From an uncultured Collinsella sp. (GTDB lineage Bacteria; Actinomycetota; Coriobacteriia; Coriobacteriales; Coriobacteriaceae): 6,651 nucleotides of DNA. The stretch lies in NCBI GenBank assembly GCA_900541135.1, contig UQIG01000051.1, positions 1 to 6,651 of the forward strand. Direction: 5' to 3'. The notes under the pieces are model-generated. The model saw only the letters and a list, made by a program, of their open reading frames with translations. It did no database searches and was not told the DNA's origin. The translations under genes were made by a program, and so were the position numbers. Position 1 is the first letter of the stretch. The number at the start of each line of letters is the position of its first letter. Shown piece by piece: positions 1 through 4,816 of the stretch.

Positions 1-55
1 AACCCTGGACCTTGGGATTAAGAGTCCCCTGCTCTACCAACTGAGCTAACGACCC
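1..55 (-). tRNA. tRNA-Lys (anticodon CTT), 3' end cut by window edge
   Basis: Read on the minus strand, the gene starts at 55 with acceptor strand GGGTCGT, then TA, a D-arm closed by GCTC/GAGC, and an anticodon loop CTCTTAA that gives anticodon CTT (lysine). The T-arm begins (AGGGTT) and then runs off the left edge, so the T-loop, 3' acceptor strand and CCA are not visible. The anticodon stem has one unpaired position at its base (G/A) and is otherwise regular. The gene lies 22 nt downstream of tRNA-His in the same direction and is probably co-transcribed with it. Confidence 0.93.
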
Positions 56-77
56 GATATCAACACGAAGTAAGAAC

Positions 78-155
78 TGGGGTGGGTAAAGGGACTCGAA
101 CCCTCGACCTACGGGACCACAACCCGTCGCTCTAGCCAACTGAGCTACACCCACC
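78..155 (-). tRNA. tRNA-His (anticodon GTG), complete with encoded CCA
   Basis: On the minus strand the acceptor strand GTGGGTG (154-148) pairs with TACCCAC (88-82). The D-arm is closed by GCTC/GAGC. The anticodon stem ACGGG/CCCGT holds loop TTGTGGT, anticodon GTG (histidine). The T-arm is GAGGG-TTCGAGT-CCCTT. Base 155 reads G and can pair with discriminator C73 at 81, giving the extra G-1:C73 pair that histidyl-tRNA synthetase recognises. CCA is encoded at 80-78. The mature gene without CCA is 81-155. It is the first gene of a His-Lys tRNA unit. Confidence 0.97.
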
Positions 156-181
156 GTGTCCTGTGCGCTTCGCGCTCGACT

Positions 182-210
182 ATTATTGCAAGGAACGCCA
201 CGCGATGCAA
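182..210 (-). promoter_or_regulatory. Sigma-70-type promoter of the tRNA-His/tRNA-Lys unit
   Basis: On the minus strand, TTGCAT (210-205) is followed after exactly 17 nt by AATAAT (187-182), five of six bases of the -10 consensus. Transcription would start near 175, about 20 nt before the first base of tRNA-His, as expected for a stable-RNA promoter. The -35 box is weak (three of six). It is divergent from the aminotransferase gene. Confidence 0.7.
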
Positions 211-217
211 GCCCCAA

Positions 218-236
218 TTTTCAAGAATTTTGAAAA
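218..236. repeat. 7-bp perfect inverted repeat between divergent units
   Basis: TTTTCAA (218-224) and TTGAAAA (230-236) are separated by GAATT. The dyad sits just upstream of the -35 box of the tRNA promoter and about 85 bp before the aminotransferase start. It could be a protein-binding site. There is no run of T after it, and it lies upstream of both units, so it is unlikely to be a terminator. No function can be assigned. Confidence 0.4.
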
Positions 237-240
237 GAGT

Positions 241-313
241 CTTTCGAGACCATTTCGAGCAAATCCCACCGGTTTCATAGGAGTAAACTTGCCCCACTGA
301 AAATGCTCGAAAG
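241..313 (+). promoter_or_regulatory. Possible RBS-masking repeats in the aminotransferase leader
   Basis: The segment at the aminotransferase ribosome-binding site, CTCGAAAG (306-313), is complementary to two upstream copies of TTTCGAG spaced by exactly 11 bp. Copy one is CTTTCGAG (241-248) and copy two is TTTCGAGCA (253-261, nine pairs with 304-312). Either could pair with the first part of the AAAGGA Shine-Dalgarno (310-315), and the two pairings exclude each other. This matters only if transcription starts upstream of 241; I found no convincing promoter here. It may be chance. Confidence 0.25.
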
Positions 314-315
314 GA
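310..315 (+). promoter_or_regulatory. Ribosome-binding site that fixes the aminotransferase start
   Basis: AAAGGA lies 5 nt before the ATG at 321. The in-frame ATG at 303 has no purine-rich site in front of it, and the family alignment begins naturally with the shorter product, so 321 is the preferred start. Confidence 0.75.
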
Positions 316-320
316 CCGTC

Positions 321-1502
321 ATGAAAGAACTCTCCAACCGCACGGCAACGTTTACCGATTCGGTCATCCGCCGCATGACACGCATCTCCAATAAGTACGG
401 CGCTGTCAATCTCTCGCAGGGCTTCCCTGACTTCGATCCCCCAGCGCAGCTGCTCGATAGCCTCAGCACCATCGCCACCGACCCCAAGCCGCTTTACCAC
501 CAGTACTCCATCACCTGGGGCTCCCAGGCCATGCGTGAGGCGCTTGCCGCCAAGCAGGAGCATTTTATGGGCATGTCGGTAAACCCCAACGAGAATATCG
601 TAGTCACCTGCGGCTCCACCGAGGCCATGATGGCCGCCATGATGACGGTTACGAACCCCGGAGACAAGGTCGTCATCTTCTCGCCGTTCTACGAGAACTA
701 CGGCGCCGACACGATCCTTTCGGGTGCCGAGCCTATCTACGTGCCGCTCAACCCGCCCACATTCGACTTTGACCGCGAGACACTCGAGGCGGCCTTCCGC
801 GACAACGACCCCAAGGCCATCGTCCTGTGCAACCCTTCCAACCCTTGCGGCAAGGTCTTTACGCGCGAGGAGCTCACCTTTATCGCCGACCTCTGCAAAA
901 AGTACGACACCTACTGCATCACCGACGAGGTGTACGAGCACATCGTCTACGCGCCCCACGAGCACGTCTATATGGCCACGCTGCCCGGCATGTTCGAGCG
1001 AACCATCAGCTGCAGCTCGCTGTCCAAAACGTACTCCATCACCGGCTGGCGTCTGGGCTACACCATTGCCCCGGCCCAGATCACCGAGCGCATCAAGAAG
1101 GTCCACGACTTCCTCACCGTGGGTGCCGCCGCTCCCCTGCAGGAAGCTGTCGTCACCGCCCTCAACTTCGACGACAGCTATTACCAGGAGGTCCTCGACC
1201 TCTACACCGCCAAGCGCGACCTGTTCTGTCAGGGACTCGGCAGCATCGGCCTCACGCACAACGTGCCGCAGGGCGCCTACTACGTCATGATGGACATCTC
1301 TGAGTTTGGCTATGACAGCGACCTCGAATTCTGCGAGGACCTCGCGTCTAAGGTGGGCGTGGGCGCCGTGCCCGGCTCGAGCTTCTTCCGCGAGCCCGTC
1401 AACCATCTGATTCGTTTCCACTTTGCCAAGCGAGACGAGACGCTTAACGCGGCGCTGGAGAACCTCAAGTCGCTACGTGATAAAATCAAGCCGCGCGGGT
1501 AA
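321..1502 (+). CDS. Class I/II PLP-dependent aminotransferase (YbdL / kynurenine-aminotransferase-like)
   Basis: A 393-residue cytoplasmic enzyme that should move an amino group between an amino acid and a 2-oxo acid using pyridoxal phosphate. The N-terminal NLSQGFPDFDPP block is typical of the branch containing E. coli methionine aminotransferase YbdL and kynurenine/aromatic aminotransferases. Visible active-site features are NPSNPCGK (171-178, with N174 as the cofactor-contacting Asn), DEVYEH (D202 for the pyridine nitrogen, Y205), the Schiff-base lysine K236 in SLSKTYSITGWRLGY, which fits the class I attachment pattern, and R365 in LIRFHFAK for the substrate carboxylate. All expected residues are present and the length is normal. 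The true amino-donor preference (Met, aromatic, Asp or other) cannot be read from sequence. The gene is monocistronic, between the tRNA unit and its own terminator. Start at 321 was chosen on the AAAGGA site; ATG 303 would add six residues. Confidence 0.95.
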   Translation: MKELSNRTATFTDSVIRRMTRISNKYGAVNLSQGFPDFDPPAQLLDSLSTIATDPKPLYHQYSITWGSQAMREALAAKQEHFMGMSVNPNENIVVTCGSTEAMMAAMMTVTNPGDKVVIFSPFYENYGADTILSGAEPIYVPLNPPTFDFDRETLEAAFRDNDPKAIVLCNPSNPCGKVFTREELTFIADLCKKYDTYCITDEVYEHIVYAPHEHVYMATLPGMFERTISCSSLSKTYSITGWRLGYTIAPAQITERIKKVHDFLTVGAAAPLQEAVVTALNFDDSYYQEVLDLYTAKRDLFCQGLGSIGLTHNVPQGAYYVMMDISEFGYDSDLEFCEDLASKVGVGAVPGSSFFREPVNHLIRFHFAKRDETLNAALENLKSLRDKIKPRG

Positions 1503-1527
1503 GGACGGCCCGGCAACTAAAGCAACC

Positions 1528-1568
1528 AAAGAAGCCCCGCACCGCCCGCCGCGTTGCGAGGCTTCTTT
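1528..1568 (+). terminator. Intrinsic terminator of the aminotransferase gene
   Basis: AAAGAAGCC (1528-1536) pairs perfectly with GGCTTCTTT (1560-1568). Inside it, CGCA (1538-1541) can pair with TGCG (1555-1558), lengthening the stem after one C/A mismatch. The 3' side is U-rich (TTCTTTCT). It starts 25 nt after the stop codon. The U tract is short, so efficiency is uncertain. Confidence 0.75.
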
Positions 1569-1577
1569 CTATAGCGC

Positions 1578-1605
1578 TTTCTTAAATAGTTTAGAGCTCT
1601 ATACT
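1578..1605 (+). promoter_or_regulatory. Probable promoter of the fructokinase gene
   Basis: TATACT (1600-1605) matches five of six bases of the -10 box and lies 38 bp before the start codon. The best -35 candidate, TTTCTT at 1578-1583 with 16-bp spacing, is poor. That would suit a weak or activated promoter. The -10 box lies within a palindrome described separately. Confidence 0.5.
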
Positions 1606-1607
1606 TT
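1586..1607. promoter_or_regulatory. Imperfect 22-bp palindrome over the fructokinase -10 box, possible operator
   Basis: ATAGTTTAGAG (1586-1596) and CTCTATACTTT (1597-1607) form a dyad centred on 1596/1597, with 9 of 11 positions symmetric and a perfect 10-bp core TAGAGCTCTA (1592-1601). It covers the spacer and the -10 box. A repressor binding here would block the promoter, as is common for sugar kinase genes. No regulator gene is in the window, so this stays a candidate. Confidence 0.4.
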
Positions 1608-1634
1608 AGTCACGGAGCAACTCGTCCCAGAGAG

Positions 1635-1638
1635 AGGA
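1635..1638 (+). promoter_or_regulatory. Ribosome-binding site of the fructokinase
   Basis: AGGA, within AGAGAGGA (1631-1638), sits 5 nt before ATG 1644. It is the only well-placed site and fixes the start. Confidence 0.8.
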
Positions 1639-1643
1639 ATACT

Positions 1644-2534
1644 ATGGCAGAGCAGCAGCTTATCGGAGCGCTCGAGGCCGGTGGCACCAAGATGGTCTGC
1701 GCCACGGGCTATGCGGACGGTACGGTCCTAGAGCGCGAGCAGATCGCGACCACGACCCCGCAGGAGACCGTTGAGGCCGTCAACGCATGGTTTGCCGACA
1801 AGGGCATCGCCGCGCTGGGCATCGGCGCCTTTGGCCCCACCGCAGTCAACCCTGCCTCGCCCCAATACGGCAAGATCCTGGAGACGCCCAAAACGGCATG
1901 GCGCTACTTTGACCTGCTGGGCACTATCCAAAACGAGCTCAATATCCCCTGCGGCTACGATACCGACGTCAACGTCGCCTGCCTGGGCGAGGTCACGTTT
2001 GGTTGCGCCAAGGGCCTCACCGACGTGGTCTACCTGACCATCGGCACCGGCGTGGGCGCCGGCGTGCTCTCGGGCGGTAAGCTCGTGCACGGCATGATGC
2101 ATCCCGAGGCCGGCCACATCCTGGTCACGCGCGACCCGCGCGACACCATTGGCGAGCACAGCGCCTGCCCCTTCCACGACAACTGTCTCGAGGGCCTCAT
2201 CGCCGGCCCCGGCGTTAAAAAGCGCTGGGATGGCAAGAGCGCCGGAGACATGGCCGATGACCCGGAGGCCATGGACCTGCTCGCCGGCTATCTGGCACAG
2301 GCGCTCATGACCTACACGCTGTGCTACGCGCCGCAAAAGATCATCATCGGCGGCGGCGTGGCCGACCACACCCCCATCGTGCCGCTCGCACGCAAGAAAT
2401 GTGCCGAAATGCTCAACGGCTATATCGTCACGCCCGAGGTCAACGACATCGATACCTACATTGTCAACAACAGCCTCGAGGGCAAGCAGGGCATCATGGG
2501 TTGCCTTGCCCTGGGCGCACAGGCGCTTCAGTAA
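1644..2534 (+). CDS. ROK-family fructokinase (probable EC 2.7.1.4)
   Basis: A 296-residue cytoplasmic sugar kinase expected to phosphorylate fructose with ATP to fructose 6-phosphate. It follows the bacterial ROK fructokinase pattern (B. subtilis YdhR/GmuE type). The ATP phosphate loop is EAGGTK (11-16), where fructokinases carry EAGGTK rather than the DIGGTK of glucokinases. GIGAFGP is at 59-65. The catalytic base is D108 in DTDVN, and a ROK signature-like block IGTGVGAG follows. PEAGH with H158 plus the CPFHDNC cluster (C175, H178, C181) form the likely structural zinc site. IIIGGGV (233-239) is the C-terminal nucleotide-domain motif. The length is typical for the family. It stands alone between its promoter and the shared terminator, with no transporter or sucrase beside it. 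A broader specificity for mannose or glucose cannot be excluded. Confidence 0.93.
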   Translation: MAEQQLIGALEAGGTKMVCATGYADGTVLEREQIATTTPQETVEAVNAWFADKGIAALGIGAFGPTAVNPASPQYGKILETPKTAWRYFDLLGTIQNELNIPCGYDTDVNVACLGEVTFGCAKGLTDVVYLTIGTGVGAGVLSGGKLVHGMMHPEAGHILVTRDPRDTIGEHSACPFHDNCLEGLIAGPGVKKRWDGKSAGDMADDPEAMDLLAGYLAQALMTYTLCYAPQKIIIGGGVADHTPIVPLARKKCAEMLNGYIVTPEVNDIDTYIVNNSLEGKQGIMGCLALGAQALQ

Positions 2535-2617
2535 CAGACGCACCCACGGGGCGTGGCGCGCCCAGCAAATCCGACCAATGGAACGACGCCACCACGCCTC
2601 ATATAAGCCCTCAAATA

Positions 2618-2663
2618 AAAAAGGCCGCCTAGGACCAAACAATACGTCCTAGGCGGCCTTTTT
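2618..2663. terminator. Bidirectional intrinsic terminator shared by fructokinase and the VanZ operon
   Basis: An 18-bp perfect inverted repeat (2618-2635 and 2646-2663) around a 10-nt loop. The stem has a GC-rich middle, GGCCGCCTAGGAC, flanked by A5 on one side and T5 on the other, so it works as a terminator on both strands. It begins 83 nt after the fructokinase stop. On the minus strand it overlaps the last codons of the VanZ-like gene, whose stop (2651-2649) lies inside the stem. Confidence 0.95.
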
Positions 2664-3098
2664 GGCGTACATCAGCGACCGTAAGAGATATCGGAGCACA
2701 ACGCCCATTGCCGCTCCACAGCAGTCGATCATCACATCGGTGATCATGCCGGCGCGTCCCGGCACAAAGAGCTGAATCGTCTCGTCGATCGAGGGAATCA
2801 GCAGCAGGAACACCGCCGTGGGCAGCAGCACGTCAAAGGTGTGCCGGCCCTCAAAATCAAAAGCGTGCGTTGCCAGGATGCCGAGCACCATATACTCGGT
2901 AAAATGCGCGCACTTGCGAACAACAAAGTTGGTCACCCATTCATATGGAAGTCCCACGCCGTGCAGGAAACCGCGGATAGCTTCCATGACCGTTAGACTC
3001 AGTGAGCCCGACCCCGAGCCGGGAACCAGCGAATTGCCCCAGATCAAGAGCGCCATCAGGCAGGTCACGACCGCCCATTTTCGATTGATCTTAACCAT
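2649..3098 (-). CDS. VanZ-family membrane protein
   Basis: A 149-residue integral membrane protein of the VanZ family, named after the teicoplanin-resistance accessory protein. The biochemical role of the family is not settled. Family hallmarks are visible: RKCAHFTEY (61-69, with R61, K62, H65, E68), DETIQLFVPGR (105-115, with D105, E106, Q109, G114, R115) and DVMID..G (121-128). Hydrophobic segments lie roughly at 7-22, 67-82, 88-103 and 118-136, giving the usual four-helix layout. It is the second gene of an operon, 7 nt after the stop of the two-TM protein. The best Shine-Dalgarno, GGAGG (3115-3111), lies inside the end of that gene and 12 nt from ATG, farther than ideal, so translational coupling is likely. 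The C-terminus KKAA and the stop codon lie within the terminator stem. Genuine glycopeptide resistance should not be assumed: most chromosomal VanZ-like proteins lack a van cluster, and none is seen here. Confidence 0.9.
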   Translation of the reverse strand: MVKINRKWAVVTCLMALLIWGNSLVPGSGSGSLSLTVMEAIRGFLHGVGLPYEWVTNFVVRKCAHFTEYMVLGILATHAFDFEGRHTFDVLLPTAVFLLLIPSIDETIQLFVPGRAGMITDVMIDCCGAAMGVVLRYLLRSLMYAKKAA

Positions 3099-3105
3099 GC
3101 AGAAG

Positions 3106-4506
3106 TTATGCCTCCGCGCGGAGCGGCGCGAAGCTGGCGGTACCGCCCTCGATAACGCTCAGATAGGCACGGCCCGTACGCTTGGCGGTAGAGGACTGCA
3201 GGCGCTCGATCTCTTCCTCGAGGATCTGATTGACGCGCTCGTGACGACGATTTTCCATAATGCCGGCGGCAATAGCCTCGGCCCGCTCGATGCTCTCGCG
3301 CGAGATACGGGCGGTATCCTCGGGGAACACAGCGCTGTGACGGCCGACATAGGCGGGAGCAGCAGGCTGAGGGGCAGCGACGGGAGTGGGGACTGCAACA
3401 GGAGCGGGCTCGTCAATCTCATCCAGAATCGCGGTGGCGGCGGCCCACATGTCCTCGTGGCCCGAGTAATCGGCCATGGGGACATCGACCTCGAGCGAGG
3501 CGTCCGGAAGGTCGCCGGTGTCGATGCGATCTTGGGCATCAATCGATGCGGTGATGGCTGCAGGTTCATCGAGGTCGTCAAGATCGATGTCCGCGGCACC
3601 GGAGATGATAGGCATGCTGGCGAGGTTTGCGTTGTACGGCGCAGCCTCAGCCGCCTGCTGCTGAGCAGGAGCGCCCCAAAGCGAGCTCTCGGCGGCACGG
3701 CGGGCGGCAACGGCCTCCTCGTCCGCGGTAATGGCTTCATCAACGTACGAATAATCGGCAGAAGCGTTCGCGTCGCCCGAGGTAGCGTTGTAGGCGTTAT
3801 TGGCTGCCGCGTTGGCAACGAGTGCCACGAAAGCCGCCGTGCTGCCCGCAGGGGCGGCCTGGGAGCCCGACACGGCGCGCGCCGCGGCGGCGATGTCGTC
3901 ACGATTGAAGGAGCCGGTCTGCCCGCCGTTGGTAAGCTCGTCGATGGCGACTTGATAGACGTCGCGCGAGTGTGCAGGGTCGCAGCTCACCGGCGAATCG
4001 TCGTCGAGCATACTGTCGATCATGGACCAAGCCTCGGCCTCGTCCATAGCATCTGCGGCTCGAGCGATGGTAGGGACACCATCATCGGCATGACGGCGCT
4101 GGAACGCACCAGTCAGGCCGGAAAGGTATGCCGAGGTAGACTGCTCCGCCTGAGCCTGAGAAGCAGAAGCCGCAGCGTAAGGAGTCGCATCCTGCTGCTG
4201 AGCCGGAATCGAGGCGGTCTTGAACTCACTTTGATGTTGATTGAGATTGGCAGCACCGCCCATGGCATCGGGCTGGAACAGACGCTCTTCACGCTGCGCA
4301 CGGTACTCGGAGATGCCCAGCGAGGCGGCATAGATACCCACGCCCGCCACCGCGCCCACGGCGAAGGGAACCGCACCCGCCACGACCGTCTCGTTCACCG
4401 ACGAAAACGGCAGCGTCGCGGCATACATAACCACGGGGGCGGCCAGGCCGATCCCGCACGAAAGTCCGGCAAGGACTGCTCGTTGTGTTGCATCAGAAGA
4501 AGCCAT
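3106..4506 (-). CDS. Unrecognised two-TM protein with long Ala-rich acidic cytoplasmic region
   Basis: I do not recognise this 466-residue protein. After MASSDATQR come two hydrophobic segments (about 10-33 and 41-64), then the basic stretch EYRAQREER. By the positive-inside rule this suggests a membrane hairpin with both ends in the cytoplasm. Residues about 80-400 are Ala-, Asp-, Glu- and Gln-rich and probably largely disordered. They include two AQQQ tracts (102-105, 281-284) and a twice-used acidic motif LD[DE][LI]DEPA (about 310-316 and 361-367), the second running into a Pro/Ala linker. A likely amphipathic coiled coil (402-438, rich in Glu/Arg with ILEEEIERL) precedes a C-terminal tail YLSVIEGG...FAPLRAEA that looks ordered and could be a docking peptide. 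The start is ATG 4506, with GGGGAG 5 nt upstream (4517-4512). A TTG at 4533 would extend it but lies upstream of that site. It is the first gene of the operon with the VanZ-like protein. A scaffold or envelope-associated role is only a guess. Confidence 0.85.
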   Translation of the reverse strand: MASSDATQRAVLAGLSCGIGLAAPVVMYAATLPFSSVNETVVAGAVPFAVGAVAGVGIYAASLGISEYRAQREERLFQPDAMGGAANLNQHQSEFKTASIPAQQQDATPYAAASASQAQAEQSTSAYLSGLTGAFQRRHADDGVPTIARAADAMDEAEAWSMIDSMLDDDSPVSCDPAHSRDVYQVAIDELTNGGQTGSFNRDDIAAAARAVSGSQAAPAGSTAAFVALVANAAANNAYNATSGDANASADYSYVDEAITADEEAVAARRAAESSLWGAPAQQQAAEAAPYNANLASMPIISGAADIDLDDLDEPAAITASIDAQDRIDTGDLPDASLEVDVPMADYSGHEDMWAAATAILDEIDEPAPVAVPTPVAAPQPAAPAYVGRHSAVFPEDTARISRESIERAEAIAAGIMENRRHERVNQILEEEIERLQSSTAKRTGRAYLSVIEGGTASFAPLRAEA

Positions 4507-4511
4507 GAGCT

Positions 4512-4517
4512 CTCCCC
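4512..4517 (-). promoter_or_regulatory. Ribosome-binding site that fixes the start of the two-TM protein
   Basis: On the minus strand GGGGAG ends 5 nt before ATG 4506. It lies downstream of the in-frame TTG at 4533, which argues for the shorter 466-residue product. Confidence 0.8.
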
Positions 4518-4563
4518 ATCTTCCAGCACCCAAATCGCATCATTCAGTTGGCTGCGCGAGAGA

Positions 4564-4614
4564 AGATGAAGCGGGGCTATGCCCCAAAGCAACGGTATAT
4601 GGTTCGTTTCATCT
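4564..4614 (-). promoter_or_regulatory. Structured 5' leader of the two-TM/VanZ operon
   Basis: On the minus strand AGATGAA (4614-4608) can pair perfectly with TTCATCT (4570-4564). The enclosed region holds a second hairpin, GGGGC-ATA-GCCCC (4585-4573). The fold lies about 60 nt upstream of the start codon in a leader of roughly 130 nt. A tiny reading frame, MKRTIYRCFGA (4612-4577), starts in the outer stem and ends with its TAG partly in the hairpin loop; its ribosome-binding site is poor. There is no U tract, so this is not a plain terminator. It might be a regulatory leader. Confidence 0.35.
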
Positions 4615-4642
4615 GCGTTTTCCGTCGCGAAGCTTAAAAGCT

Positions 4643-4671
4643 ATTATGCGAAACCGCCCTGTCGATTGCAA
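4643..4671 (-). promoter_or_regulatory. Sigma-70-type promoter of the two-TM/VanZ operon
   Basis: On the minus strand TTGCAA (4671-4666) is followed after exactly 17 nt by CATAAT (4648-4643), five of six bases of the -10 consensus. Predicted transcription start is near 4636, giving a leader of about 130 nt before ATG 4506. The arrangement closely resembles the tRNA promoter at 182-210 (TTGCAT, 17 nt, AATAAT). Confidence 0.7.
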
Positions 4672-4751
4672 GCGACGATGTCGGATTGAAACGGGAAACC
4701 TGCTGCTTGCCAGTCTTATGGTCGATAACTGGCGCCGAGTGGCGATATAAA

Positions 4752-4779
4752 AAGGGCCGAGGCGCAAGCCCCGACCCTT
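4752..4779 (-). terminator. Intrinsic terminator of rho
   Basis: On the minus strand AAGGGTCGGGGC (4779-4768) pairs with GCCTCGGCCCTT (4763-4752) in a 12-bp stem with two G-U pairs and a TTGC tetraloop. It is followed by T5 counted with the stem end (4753-4749), then AT. It lies 37 nt after the rho stop codon. The plus-strand side lacks a strong T run, so it acts mainly in the rho direction and insulates the downstream operon. Confidence 0.93.
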
Positions 4780-4816
4780 CATCGCGCCGGCAATAACGCC
4801 GCGTGCGGTTGACGAC

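Noticed and set aside
303..320. Upstream ATG for the aminotransferase
   Set aside because: It has no Shine-Dalgarno, whereas AAAGGA lies 5 nt before ATG 321.
183..1421. 412-codon minus-strand frame opposite the aminotransferase
   Set aside because: Its composition is that of antisense GC-rich codons and it has no motifs. The plus strand encodes a complete PLP enzyme with every active-site residue.
1728..2642. 304-codon minus-strand frame opposite the fructokinase
   Set aside because: It is a shadow of the ROK kinase gene and its far end overlaps the terminator stem.
2649..3098. Teicoplanin-resistance gene vanZ
   Set aside because: Family membership is clear, but no vanHAX or regulator genes are present. 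VanZ-like proteins are widespread in genomes without glycopeptide resistance.
4507..4533. TTG start that would lengthen the two-TM protein by nine residues
   Set aside because: The strong GGGGAG site lies downstream of it and is correctly spaced for ATG 4506.
2818..4569. 583-codon plus-strand open reading frame opposite the VanZ-like and two-TM genes
   Set aside because: It is Gly/Arg/Val-rich antisense sequence with no recognisable motif. The minus strand has VanZ hallmarks, membrane segments, ribosome-binding sites, a promoter and a terminator. A long antisense frame is common in GC-rich DNA.
4685..4692. ATTGAAAC, which resembles the end of many CRISPR repeats
   Set aside because: It is a single 8-base occurrence with no repeat-spacer periodicity nearby.
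4709..4733. 6-bp inverted repeat GCCAGT/ACTGGC with a 13-nt loop
   Set aside because: It is short, has no U tract and lies between a terminator and a promoter. A match of this size is expected by chance.
4505..4750. 81-codon plus-strand frame across the leader and promoter
   Set aside because: It begins inside the antisense of a real start region, covers a promoter and leader on the other strand, and has no convincing ribosome-binding site or motif.
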